From the NCBI RefSeq assembly GCF_030063135.1, contig NZ_JASISO010000039.1, positions 17,245-81,244 of the forward strand: 64,000 nt of DNA, read 5' to 3'. This stretch comes from Streptomyces sp. G-G2 (GTDB lineage Bacteria > Actinomycetota > Actinomycetes > Streptomycetales > Streptomycetaceae). Each line of letters starts with the position of its first letter. The first letter of the stretch is position 1. This document shows positions 23,597-32,316 of the stretch, piece by piece. The translations under genes and the position numbers were made by a program. The notes below the pieces were generated by a model, which was not told where the DNA came from, did no database searches, and saw nothing but the letters and a program-made list of their open reading frames with translations.

Positions 23597-25552
23597 GTGA
23601 GCAATGACAGCCTGGCCAACCTGCTCAAGGAGGAGCGGCGGTTCGCACCGCCCGCCGATCTGGCCACCGCCGCCAACGTGACGGCCGCGGCGTACGAACA
23701 GGCCGACGCGGACAGGCTGGGCTTCTGGGCCGAGCAGGCTCGTCGGCTGAGCTGGGCCGTCGAGCCCACCGAGACGCTCGACTGGACCAACCCGCCCTTC
23801 GCCAAGTGGTTCGCGGACGGCAAGCTGAACGTCGCCTACAACTGCGTGGACCGCCACGTCGAGGCCGGCAACGGCGACCGGGTGGCCCTCCACTTCGAGG
23901 GCGAGCCCGGCGACAGCCGCTCGATCACCTACGCCGAGCTCAAGGACGAGGTCTCCCGGGCCGCCAACGCCCTGACCGAGCTGGGTGTGCGGACCGGCGA
24001 CCGGGTCGCCGTGTACCTGCCGATGATCCCCGAGGCCGTCATCGCGATGCTCGCGTGCGCCCGGGTCGGCGCCGCCCACTCCGTGGTCTTCGGCGGTTTC
24101 TCCGCCGACGCCGTCGCCTCCCGCATCCAGGACGCCGACGCGAAGCTCGTCATCACCTCCGACGGCGGCTACCGCCGCGGCAAGCCCTCCGCGCTCAAGC
24201 CCGCCATCGACGAAGCCGTCGCCAAGTGTCCGCAGGTCGAGCACGTGCTCGTCGTACGGCGCACCGGCCAGGACACCGCCTTCACCGAGGGCCGGGACGT
24301 CTGGTGGCACGACATCGTCGGGCGCCAGTCCGCCGAGCACGCCCCCGAGGCCTTCGACGCGGAGCACCCGCTCTTCATCCTCTACACCTCGGGCACCACC
24401 GGGAAGCCGAAGGGCATCCTGCACACCTCCGGCGGTTACCTCACGCAGGCGGCGTACACCCACAACGCCGTCTTCGACCTCAAGCCGGAGAGCGACGTCT
24501 ATTGGTGCACGGCCGACATCGGCTGGGTGACCGGGCACTCCTACATCGTCTACGGGCCGCTCGCCAACGGCGCCACCCAGGTGATGTACGAGGGCACCCC
24601 GGACACCCCGCACCAGGGCCGGTTCTGGGAGGTCGTGCAGAAGTACGGCGTCACCATCCTCTACACCGCGCCGACGGCCATCCGGACGTTCATGAAGTGG
24701 GGCGACGACATCCCCGCGAAGTTCGACCTGTCGAGCCTGCGCGTGCTGGGGTCGGTCGGCGAGCCGATCAACCCCGAGGCCTGGATGTGGTACCGCAAGA
24801 ACATCGGCGGTGACCGCTGCCCGATCGTCGACACGTGGTGGCAGACCGAGACCGGCGCCATGATGATCTCCCCGCTGCCCGGCGTCACCGAGACCAAGCC
24901 CGGCTCGGCCCAGCGCGCGCTGCCCGGCATCGGCGCCACCGTCGTGGACGACGAGGGCAACGAGGTCCCCCACGGCGGTGGCGGCTACCTGGTCCTCACC
25001 GAGCCGTGGCCCTCGATGCTGCGCACCATCTGGGGCGACGACCAGCGGTTCATCGACACCTACTGGTCCCGCTTCCCGGGCAAGTACTTCGCCGGTGACG
25101 GCGCCAAGAAGGACGACGACGGCGACATCTGGCTGCTCGGCCGGGTCGACGACGTGATGCTGGTGTCGGGCCACAACATCTCGACCACCGAGGTCGAGTC
25201 GGCGCTCGTCTCGCACCCCTCGGTCGCCGAGGCGGCCGTGGTCGGCGCCGTAGACGAGACCACCGGCCAGGCCATCGTGGCGTTCGTGATCCTGCGCGGC
25301 ACCGCCTCCGAGACCGACACCCTGGTCGCCGAGCTGCGCAACCACGTGGGAGCCACCCTCGGCCCGATCGCCAAGCCGAAGCGGATCCTGCCCGTCCAGG
25401 AGCTGCCGAAGACCCGCTCCGGCAAGATCATGCGCCGTCTGCTGCGCGACGTGGCGGAGAACCGCGCGGTGGGTGACGTCACCACCCTGGCGGATTCCTC
25501 GGTCATGGACCTGATCCAGAGCAAGCTGCCCGCGGCGGGCAGCGAGGACTGA
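23597..25552 (+). CDS. acsA: acetyl-CoA synthetase
   Basis: 651 residues, the usual length. It activates acetate with ATP and CoA through acetyl-AMP. The P-loop-like motif LYTSGTTGKPKG, the TWWQTETGA motif and the C-terminal catalytic segment PKTRSGKIMRRLLR are all present; Lys610 is the residue that is reversibly acetylated in the family. Start GTG 23597 with GGGAAAGGGAG upstream. It is monocistronic: a terminator follows at 25575-25609 and nhaA has its own ribosome site. A DasR-like operator lies upstream. Identification is secure. Confidence 0.98.
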   Translation: MSNDSLANLLKEERRFAPPADLATAANVTAAAYEQADADRLGFWAEQARRLSWAVEPTETLDWTNPPFAKWFADGKLNVAYNCVDRHVEAGNGDRVALHFEGEPGDSRSITYAELKDEVSRAANALTELGVRTGDRVAVYLPMIPEAVIAMLACARVGAAHSVVFGGFSADAVASRIQDADAKLVITSDGGYRRGKPSALKPAIDEAVAKCPQVEHVLVVRRTGQDTAFTEGRDVWWHDIVGRQSAEHAPEAFDAEHPLFILYTSGTTGKPKGILHTSGGYLTQAAYTHNAVFDLKPESDVYWCTADIGWVTGHSYIVYGPLANGATQVMYEGTPDTPHQGRFWEVVQKYGVTILYTAPTAIRTFMKWGDDIPAKFDLSSLRVLGSVGEPINPEAWMWYRKNIGGDRCPIVDTWWQTETGAMMISPLPGVTETKPGSAQRALPGIGATVVDDEGNEVPHGGGGYLVLTEPWPSMLRTIWGDDQRFIDTYWSRFPGKYFAGDGAKKDDDGDIWLLGRVDDVMLVSGHNISTTEVESALVSHPSVAEAAVVGAVDETTGQAIVAFVILRGTASETDTLVAELRNHVGATLGPIAKPKRILPVQELPKTRSGKIMRRLLRDVAENRAVGDVTTLADSSVMDLIQSKLPAAGSED

Positions 25553-25574
25553 TCCCGGCCCCGTTCCACCCGAA

Positions 25575-25609
25575 GGGCGTCCGGCGCACAACGCGCCGGG
25601 CGCCCTTTT
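25575..25609 (+). terminator. Rho-independent terminator after acsA
   Basis: GGGCGTCCGGCGC (25575-25587) pairs with GCGCCGGGCGCCC (25593-25605) with one mismatch and a 5-nt loop, followed directly by TTTT. Confidence 0.85.
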
Positions 25610-25759
25610 CGCACATAAAGTGATGATCGCCGGATACATCCCCTCCGCACCCCTGTAAAGTACCGAGAGCGTAAATATTGTGACCACAGGGTGCGCCGGG
25701 AAGTCTGGTCGGCAACGTGCTTCGCCATGCCGTCCAACCGACCCCGGAGGTGTCCTCAC

Positions 25760-27205
25760 GTGGCCGCGCCCACCCCCACCGACCCGTCCGACCGCAAGCT
25801 CCTCGGCCGGCTCTCGCTCCCCGAGCGCCGGTTCGTGGCCGACGCCCTGCGCGCCGAGACGGTCGGCGGTGTCCTGCTCCTCGTGGCCGCGATCGCCGCC
25901 CTGATGTGGGCCAACATCCCCGCCCTGGCCGACAGCTACGACAGCGTCCGCGGCTTCCACATCGGCCCCGCCTCCCTCGGCCTCGACCTCTCGCTCCAGC
26001 ACTGGGCGGCCGACGGCCTGCTCGCGATCTTCTTCTTCGTCGCGGGCATCGAGCTGAAGCGCGAGCTGGTCGCCGGCGACCTCCGTGACGCCAAGGCCGC
26101 GGCCCTGCCCGTCATCGCCGCCCTCTGCGGCATGGCGGTCCCCGCGCTGGTCTACGTACTGGTCAACGTCCTCGGCGACGGCTCGACCAACGGATGGGCC
26201 GTCCCGACCGCCACCGACATCGCCTTCGCGCTGGCCGTGCTCGCGGTCATCGGCACCTCGCTGCCGTCCGCGCTGCGCGCGTTCCTGCTGACGCTGGCCG
26301 TGGTCGACGACCTGTTCGCCATCATGATCATCGCGGTGTTCTTCACCAGCGACATCAACTTCCTGGCCCTCGGCGGCGCCGTCGTCGGCCTGGTCCTCTT
26401 CTGGTTCCTGCTCCGCCGCGACGTCCGCGGCTGGTACGTCTACGTCCCGCTCGCCCTGGTCATCTGGGGCCTGATGTACAACAGCGGGGTGCACGCCACC
26501 ATCGCCGGTGTCGCGATGGGCCTGATGCTCCGGTGCAGCGTCAAGGACGGCGAGCGGCACTCCCCCGGCGAGCACATCGAGCACGTGATCCGGCCCCTCT
26601 CCGCCGGTCTCGCGGTCCCCCTCTTCGCCCTCTTCTCGGCGGGGGTCTCCCTCTCCGACGACTCCATCGGGCAGGTCTTCACCCGGCCCGAGACCCTCGG
26701 TGTGGTCCTCGGCCTGGTCGTCGGCAAGACCATCGGCATCTTCGGCGGCACCTGGCTGGCCGCCCGCTTCACCAAGGCCGAGCTGAACGACGACCTCGCC
26801 TGGCCGGACGTCTTCGCGGTCGCCTCGCTCGCGGGCATCGGCTTCACCGTCTCGCTGCTGATCGGCGAACTCGCCTTCACCGACGACCCGCTCCTCACCG
26901 ACGAGGTGAAGGCCGCCGTCCTGATCGGCTCACTGATCGCCGCCATCCTCGCGGGCATCATGCTCAAGCTCCGCAACCGCAGGTACAAGGCACTCACCGA
27001 GGCCGAGGACCGCGACGAGGACCTCGACGGGATTCCGGACATCTACGAGGAGAACAAGCCGGAGTACCACCTGAGGATGGCGAAGATCTACGAGGACAAG
27101 GCGGCCGAACACCGCCGCCGGGCCGGAGCCGCCGCCGCAGCCGAGACGACAGCGGCCGCCGCGGACACCACCGGGTCCCCCGCCGGAGGCGGCCGTCCGG
27201 CATGA
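25760..27205 (+). CDS. nhaA: NhaA-type Na+/H+ antiporter with Ca-site-like tail
   Basis: 481 residues. NhaA exports Na+ against H+ uptake. The diagnostic Asp pair is LAVVDDLFAIMII, and PTATDIAFALAVLA is the crossing-helix region; about 12 helices are visible up to residue ~405. A hydrophilic C-terminal extension of about 75 residues follows. It includes DEDLDGIPD (residues 419-427), matching the D-x-D-x-D-G-x-x-D calcium loop of dockerin and thrombospondin-3 repeats, then a basic helix and an Ala/Thr tail. Start GTG 25760 with GGAGG nine bases upstream; the frame is open upstream but without a ribosome site. Confidence 0.95.
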   Translation: MAAPTPTDPSDRKLLGRLSLPERRFVADALRAETVGGVLLLVAAIAALMWANIPALADSYDSVRGFHIGPASLGLDLSLQHWAADGLLAIFFFVAGIELKRELVAGDLRDAKAAALPVIAALCGMAVPALVYVLVNVLGDGSTNGWAVPTATDIAFALAVLAVIGTSLPSALRAFLLTLAVVDDLFAIMIIAVFFTSDINFLALGGAVVGLVLFWFLLRRDVRGWYVYVPLALVIWGLMYNSGVHATIAGVAMGLMLRCSVKDGERHSPGEHIEHVIRPLSAGLAVPLFALFSAGVSLSDDSIGQVFTRPETLGVVLGLVVGKTIGIFGGTWLAARFTKAELNDDLAWPDVFAVASLAGIGFTVSLLIGELAFTDDPLLTDEVKAAVLIGSLIAAILAGIMLKLRNRRYKALTEAEDRDEDLDGIPDIYEENKPEYHLRMAKIYEDKAAEHRRRAGAAAAAETTAAAADTTGSPAGGGRPA

Positions 27206-27256
27206 TCTGACTGACGGAGGACAGCCGTCACCGGCAGACGAATGAGGGAGAGAGCG

Positions 27257-27715
27257 ATGAGCGCAGTGGACCAAGGGGCGCAGGGAGCCGAGCGCACACT
27301 CGGCCAGCTGGTCGCCTCGGCCACCGCCGAGATGTCCGCCCTGGTGCACGACGAGATCGCCCTCGCGAAAGCGGAACTGCGCCAGGACGTCAAGCGCGTG
27401 GGTATCGGTGGCACCGCCATCGGTATCGCCGGAGTGCTCGGAATCTTCTCGCTGCCGGTGCTGAGTTTCGCGGCGGCGTACGGGATCCACGCGCTCGGGC
27501 TCGGTCTGGCCTGGTCGTTCCTGATCGTCGGCGGAGCGTTCCTGCTGATCGCGGGCCTGCTCGCGCTGCTCGCCGTGTCCAAGTTCAAGAAGGTCAAGCC
27601 GCCGGAGCGGTCCATCGCCTCCGTCAAGCAGACGGCCGCGCTCATGGGGACCGTCAAGCCACACCCCCGGCCGGTCAGTGACAAGGCGGTGGGTGTGGCA
27701 CGCTCGTCCTCATGA
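27257..27715 (+). CDS. phage-holin-X-like (Acti_holin_X) membrane protein
   Basis: 152 residues. An N-terminal amphipathic helix (LGQLVASATAEMSALVHDEIALAKAEL) is followed by two hydrophobic helices (GIGGTAIGIAGVLGIFSLPV and AWSFLIVGGAFLLIAGLLALLA) and a basic tail. This is the actinobacterial holin-X family, which is chromosomal and not linked to a prophage here. ATG 27257 has GAGGGAGAGAGCG before it; the earlier ATG 27242 has none. It lies 52 nt after nhaA, and its stop overlaps the next start (ATGA), so the three genes are likely co-transcribed. Function unknown. Confidence 0.85.
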   Translation: MSAVDQGAQGAERTLGQLVASATAEMSALVHDEIALAKAELRQDVKRVGIGGTAIGIAGVLGIFSLPVLSFAAAYGIHALGLGLAWSFLIVGGAFLLIAGLLALLAVSKFKKVKPPERSIASVKQTAALMGTVKPHPRPVSDKAVGVARSSS

Positions 27716-28674
27716 CAGCGCCCGCACCGGATTCCAGCAGCACCCCGCCCCCCTCGGCTGCCTCGACGGTGCGGATCGACGGCCCGTGGACCCATCGGGA
27801 CGTCGCCGCCAACGGCGCCCGCTTCCATGTGGCCGAGCTGGGCGAGGGGCCGCTGGTCCTGCTGCTGCACGGCTTCCCCCAGTTCTGGTGGACCTGGCGC
27901 CACCAGCTGGTGGCGCTCGCCGACGCGGGCTACCGCGCGGTCGCGATGGACCTGCGCGGGGTGGGCGGCAGCGACCGCACCCCGCGCGGTTACGACCCCG
28001 CGAACCTCGCCCTGGACGTCACCGGTGTCATCCGCTCGCTCGGCGAGCCCGACGCCGCGCTCGTCGGCCACGACCTGGGCGGGTACCTGGCCTGGACCGC
28101 CGCCGTGATGCGGCCCAAGCTGGTGCGCCGCCTCGTGGTCTCCTCGATGCCGCACCCGCGCCGGTGGCGCTCGGCGATGCTGTCCGACATCGGGCAGACC
28201 CGCGCGAGTTCGCACATCTGGGGCTTCCAGCGGCCGTTCCTCCCCGAGCGGCAGCTCGTCGCCGACGAGGGCGCGCTGGTCGGCGAGCTGATCCGCGAGT
28301 GGTCGGGACCGGGACTGGGCGAGGGCGTCGACGAGAAGGCCCTCGACGCCTACCGGCGCGCGATGTGCATCCCCTCCACCGCGCACTGCTCGATCGAGCC
28401 CTACCGCTGGATGATGCGGTCCATGGCCCGGCCGGACGGGCTCCAGTTCAACCGCCGCATGAAGCGGCCGGTACGGGTGCCGACGCTGCACCTGCACGGC
28501 TCGCTCGACCCGGTGATGCGGACGCGCAGCGCGGCCGGTTCCGGGCAGTACGTCGAAGCGCCGTACCGATGGAGGCTGTTCGACGGCCTGGGGCACTTCC
28601 CGCACGAGGAGGACCCGGCCGCCTTCTCCACCGAACTGGTGAACTGGCTGGGAGACCCCGAGCCCGACCGCTGA
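27712..28674 (+). CDS. alpha/beta hydrolase of the epoxide hydrolase type
   Basis: 320 residues. The oxyanion motif is HGFPQFWWTW (HGxP, typical of epoxide hydrolases). The nucleophile elbow GHDLGG carries Asp121 instead of Ser, which in this superfamily means epoxide hydrolase or haloalkane dehalogenase chemistry through an ester intermediate. The C-terminal catalytic His is in GLGHFPHEEDP. The cap region holds several Trp and Tyr residues. No signal peptide, so cytoplasmic. ATG 27712 overlaps the holin-like gene stop (ATGA). The substrate cannot be told. Confidence 0.9.
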   Translation: MTAPAPDSSSTPPPSAASTVRIDGPWTHRDVAANGARFHVAELGEGPLVLLLHGFPQFWWTWRHQLVALADAGYRAVAMDLRGVGGSDRTPRGYDPANLALDVTGVIRSLGEPDAALVGHDLGGYLAWTAAVMRPKLVRRLVVSSMPHPRRWRSAMLSDIGQTRASSHIWGFQRPFLPERQLVADEGALVGELIREWSGPGLGEGVDEKALDAYRRAMCIPSTAHCSIEPYRWMMRSMARPDGLQFNRRMKRPVRVPTLHLHGSLDPVMRTRSAAGSGQYVEAPYRWRLFDGLGHFPHEEDPAAFSTELVNWLGDPEPDR

Positions 28675-29023
28675 CGGTCCCTCAGCCGGACGCTTGTCCT
28701 ATGAACGTTCACTTGCCCGCCGCATAGGCCAATTGGCCCACCCCCGCACGATTACGGACCTTGGGGCACGGGCAGACGTCGGGGTATGGGCTGGACGCAC
28801 GACTACGGTGACTCCGCACGCGAACGAGGCTCGGCCGCCGCGCCGGGCACCCACGAGAGGGTGGGCCGGCAAAGCCACGGCCACGACCCCCGACTCGGAA
28901 TTCCCCGCATCCTGCGCCGCAGGGCCCGCTGGGTCTCTGCGCGCCTGCGTCATCCGCGTACGTAGACGGGCCGGGTCCGGCCCGTCGGCCGGACCCCGTC
29001 CCCCGCGAGGGACGCCCGCGGCT
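28675..29023. other. 349-nt spacer between convergent genes with two palindromes
   Basis: I see no convincing gene. Two perfect palindromes stand close together: TGAACGTTCA at 28702-28711 and GGCCAATTGGCC at 28727-28738. Both are more A/T-rich than their surroundings. The short opposite-strand frame across 28699-28953 has no ribosome site or recognisable domain. Confidence 0.5.
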
Positions 29024-30226
29024 CTAGAGGGCGCAGCCCTGGCTGTCGACCCGGCGCTGCGCGGTCTTCCCGTTCCTGATGTCGTCGCGGACCTCGTCCG
29101 CCGTCAGGGCGTACCCGGTGTTCGGATCGTCGAGCGACTTCGCGAAGACGACCCCGTACACCTTGCCGTCGGGCGTCAGCAGCGGCCCGCCGGAGTTGCC
29201 CTGACGGACCGTCGCGTAGAGCGAGTAGACGTCGCGGCGGACGGTGCCCCGGTGGTAGATGTCCGGGCCGTTGGCGTTGATGCGCCCGCGCACGCGCGCC
29301 GCCCGGACGTCGTACGCGCCGTTCTCCGGGAACCCGGCGACGATCGCGTCGAAGCCGCTCGCCGCGTCCTTCTCGGCGAATTCGAGCGGCGGCGCCTTCA
29401 GCTTGGGCACGTCCAGGACGGCGATGTCGCGCTCCCAGTCGTAGAGCACGACCTTGCCGTCATAGAGCTTGCCCTCGCCGCCGACCTGCACGGTCGGCTC
29501 GCCGACCCCGCCGACCACGTGCGCGTTCGTCATGACCTTGCCGGGGGCGAAGACGAAGCCGGAGCCCTCCAGGACCTTGCTGCAACTGGGCGCCGTACCG
29601 ACCACCTTGACGATGGAACGCTTGGCGTTGTCCGCGACCGGGCTGTGGGCCAGCGCCGGGTCGGGCGCCTTCACCTCGGTGATCGGCTCGTTCGAGAACG
29701 GGCTGAAGACCTGCGGGAAACCGTTCTGCGCGAGCGCCGAACTGAAGTCCGAGAACCAGGTGTTCGCCTGGTTGGGCAGGACCCGGGACACGCCGAGGAG
29801 CACCTTGGAGTTACGGACCTCCTTGCCCAGCGTGGGCAGCGAGGTCCCGGCCAGCGCGGAGCCGATCAGCCACGCCACCAGCAGCATGGCCATGACGTTC
29901 ACCAGGGCGCCGCCGGTCGCGTCGACCAGCCGGGCCGGTGACCAGGTGATGTAGCGGCGCAGCCGGTTGCCCAGGTGCGTGGTGAAGGCCTGGCCGATCG
30001 ATGCGCAGACGATGACGACGACCACCGCGACGACGGCCATGGTGGTCGACACCTTGGCCTTGTCGTCCGTCATTTGTTCCCAGACGATCGGGAGCAGGGA
30101 CACGGCGATGAGACCACCGCCGAGGAAGCCGATCACCGACAGGATGCCGACGACGAAGCCTTGGCGGTAGCCGACGATCGCGAACCATACGGCGGCGACC
30201 AGCAACAGGATGTCCAGCACGTTCAC
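29024..30226 (-). CDS. MarP-type membrane serine protease (CvpA domain plus trypsin-like domain)
   Basis: 400 residues. Four N-terminal membrane helices form a CvpA domain; a chymotrypsin-like protease domain follows outside the membrane. Catalytic residues are His236 (TNAHVVGG), Asp in DWERDIAVLDV and Ser345 (QGNSGGPLL), nearly the positions known for M. tuberculosis MarP, which confers acid and oxidative stress tolerance. Two Cys, in PSCSKV and in the final GCAL, match the regulatory disulfide of MarP. I choose GTG 30226 (MNVLDILLL); GTG 30235 is three codons earlier. It begins 13 nt after the NUDIX stop, so they form one unit. Confidence 0.92.
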   Translation of the reverse strand: MNVLDILLLVAAVWFAIVGYRQGFVVGILSVIGFLGGGLIAVSLLPIVWEQMTDDKAKVSTTMAVVAVVVVIVCASIGQAFTTHLGNRLRRYITWSPARLVDATGGALVNVMAMLLVAWLIGSALAGTSLPTLGKEVRNSKVLLGVSRVLPNQANTWFSDFSSALAQNGFPQVFSPFSNEPITEVKAPDPALAHSPVADNAKRSIVKVVGTAPSCSKVLEGSGFVFAPGKVMTNAHVVGGVGEPTVQVGGEGKLYDGKVVLYDWERDIAVLDVPKLKAPPLEFAEKDAASGFDAIVAGFPENGAYDVRAARVRGRINANGPDIYHRGTVRRDVYSLYATVRQGNSGGPLLTPDGKVYGVVFAKSLDDPNTGYALTADEVRDDIRNGKTAQRRVDSQGCAL

Positions 30227-30239
30227 GTGGGCCACCGTC

Positions 30240-31004
30240 TCATGCGCGCCAGTCGAGGGGGACCTGGCGGGTGCGGTCCCATGGACGCTCCCATCCGGAG
30301 AAATGCAGCAGCCGGTCGATCACTCCGGCGGTAAAACCCCAGACCAGAGCCGATTCGACCTGGAAGGCGGGGCCTTGGTAGCCGCCGGGGTGCACGACGG
30401 TGACCCGGTGACCGGGGTCCGTGAGATCCGCCACGGGAACCGTGAAGACCCGGGCGGTCTCCGCGAGGTCCACGGCCCCCACCGGGCTGGGCTCGCGCCA
30501 CCAGCCGAGCACGGGCGTCACGACGAACTCGCTGACCGGGATGTAGAGGCGGGGCAGCACGCCGAACAGCTGCACCCCGGACGGGTCCAGCCCGGTCTCC
30601 TCCTCGGCCTCGCGCAGCGCGGCCCGCAGCGGGCCCGTGGTGTGCGGATCGCCGTCCTCAGGGTCGAGCGCGCCGCCCGGGAACGACGGCTGGCCCGCAT
30701 GGGAGCGCAAGGTGCTCGCCCGCTCCATCAGCAGCAGCTCGGGGCCGCGAGCGCCCTCGCCGAAGAGGACCAGGACGGCGGACTGGCGGCCCGCGCCGTC
30801 CTCCGGGGGCAGGAAGCGGCTCAGCTGGGCCGGCCGGACGGTCCGGGCGGCGGTGACCACCGGGTCGAGCCAGCCGGGCAGCCCCCGCGCGCTGACGGTG
30901 GCCGGACCCCGCCCGCGCGCAGCCCCGTACGTCCCCCCACGACCGGTGTCGGCTCCGGCTCCGGCCTCGGTGGTCACGCTGTCGTCCTGCGTCCCGCGCG
31001 TCAT
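30240..31004 (-). CDS. NUDIX hydrolase, CoA pyrophosphatase type
   Basis: 254 residues. The CoA-specific signature LLMERASTLRSHAGQPSFPGG is spread just ahead of the NUDIX box, whose core is LREAEEETGL. Family members split CoA into 4'-phosphopantetheine and 3',5'-ADP. ATG 31004 has AGGGGTG five bases upstream; an in-frame GTG 31079, 14 nt after the nth stop, would add 25 residues rich in charged amino acids. Gene order nth, NUDIX, marP on one strand suggests one operon. The first ~60 residues are low-complexity (Ala/Gly/Thr). Confidence 0.88.
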   Translation of the reverse strand: MTRGTQDDSVTTEAGAGADTGRGGTYGAARGRGPATVSARGLPGWLDPVVTAARTVRPAQLSRFLPPEDGAGRQSAVLVLFGEGARGPELLLMERASTLRSHAGQPSFPGGALDPEDGDPHTTGPLRAALREAEEETGLDPSGVQLFGVLPRLYIPVSEFVVTPVLGWWREPSPVGAVDLAETARVFTVPVADLTDPGHRVTVVHPGGYQGPAFQVESALVWGFTAGVIDRLLHFSGWERPWDRTRQVPLDWRA

Positions 31005-31092
31005 AGGCACCCCTGCTCCCTGTACTCCCGGCAACCGGACAACGCGGTCGGCGGCCGGATTCGTTCCTCGAGACGTCACTGCTGGGCCCGCG

Positions 31093-32133
31093 CTAGGCCC
31101 CCGCGCCGAGCGGGGGCGCCGGGCGGCCCGGATAGTCGGCCGGTGGGCTCAGCCGCTGGCCCGGATAGCCGCCCATCTCGTACTTGAGCAGCAGCTTCGC
31201 CTTCTCCGGGTCCGTCTCGCCCTCCCCGTACGACGGGCAGAGCGGGGCGATCGGGCAGGCTCCGCAGGCGGGTTTGCGGGAGTGGCAGATCCGGCGGCCG
31301 TGGAAGACGGTCCGGTGCGAGAGCATCGTCCACTCGCTCTTCGGGAAGATCGCGCAGATCTCCGCCTCGACCTTCTCCGGGTCCTCCTGCTCGGTCAGCT
31401 TCCAGCGGCGCACCAGCCGGCCGAAGTGGGTGTCGACCGTGATCCCGGGGACGCCGAAGGCATTGCCGAGGACGACATTGGCGGTCTTGCGGCCCACACC
31501 GGGCAGCGTCACCAGGTCCTCGATCCGGCCCGGCACCTCGCCGCCGAAGGAATCCCGCAGGGCGGCCGACAGGCCCAGCAGGGACCTGGCCTTCGCCCGG
31601 AAGAACCCGGTCGGCCGGATGATCTGCTCCAGCTCCTCGGGCACGGCCGCCGCCATGTCCTCGGGGGTGGGGTAGGCGGCGAAGAGGGCCGGGGTGGTCT
31701 GGTTCACCCGCAGGTCGGTGGTCTGCGCGGAGAGCACGGTGGCGACCAGCAGCTCGAAGGGGTTGCGGAAGTCCAGTTCCGGATGGGCGTACGGATAGAC
31801 CTCGGCCAGCTCCCGGTTGATCCGGCGGGCGCGCCGGACCATGGCGAGGCGCGATTCCGGGTTCGCGGCGCGCGCCGGCTTCGGCGGCTTCGATGGCTTC
31901 GCGGCCGTCACCGGTTCGGCGGAGTTCGCGGCCGTCACCGTTTTCGGCGGCTTCGCGGCCTTCGTGGACCCGGTCGCCGCCGGGGCGCGTTTCTTGGCTG
32001 AATCTTTGCTCTTTGCAGTGGGAGACCCCGCCGGAGCCGACCCGGAAGGGGGTTGTTCGCCCACAGCAGAATTATCGGTCTCAGTCACACCCACGGACCC
32101 CTTGGCCTGTGCTCTCACTGGCTTATCGGACAC
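31093..32133 (-). CDS. nth: endonuclease III with long basic N-terminal extension
   Basis: 346 residues, against 210-260 in most bacteria. The helix-hairpin-helix LPGVGRKTA carries the catalytic Lys, VDTHFGR holds the catalytic Asp, and the [4Fe-4S] cluster ligands follow the C-x6-C-x2-C-x5-C pattern in CHSRKPACGACPIAPLC. It removes oxidised pyrimidines and cuts the AP site. The first ~90 residues are Lys/Ala/Pro/Thr-rich and unfolded-looking. Start GTG 32133: TAGGCT (32145-32140) ends six bases before it, so a leaderless mRNA is likely and supports the long form. Divergent from crp. Confidence 0.93.
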   Translation of the reverse strand: MSDKPVRAQAKGSVGVTETDNSAVGEQPPSGSAPAGSPTAKSKDSAKKRAPAATGSTKAAKPPKTVTAANSAEPVTAAKPSKPPKPARAANPESRLAMVRRARRINRELAEVYPYAHPELDFRNPFELLVATVLSAQTTDLRVNQTTPALFAAYPTPEDMAAAVPEELEQIIRPTGFFRAKARSLLGLSAALRDSFGGEVPGRIEDLVTLPGVGRKTANVVLGNAFGVPGITVDTHFGRLVRRWKLTEQEDPEKVEAEICAIFPKSEWTMLSHRTVFHGRRICHSRKPACGACPIAPLCPSYGEGETDPEKAKLLLKYEMGGYPGQRLSPPADYPGRPAPPLGAGA

Positions 32134-32316
32134 CCGGCCAGCCTAAGGCCGGGCGCTGACACCCGCCCGGACCTCTGGTAACACCCCTCCGATTGGCCCC
32201 TCGCCGCACAGCACACCCGTACGTCCGGCATCCTTGTGACTGATCGCACTGTTTGAGGCGTCCGGCAAAATGGGGCCGTAGGTCCCCTGACGCCGGTCGA
32301 CATAGGAGAGAGACTC

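Noticed and set aside
27257..27715. Prophage remnant suggested by the holin-like gene.
   Set aside because: No other phage genes nearby; this family is widespread as a chromosomal actinobacterial membrane protein.
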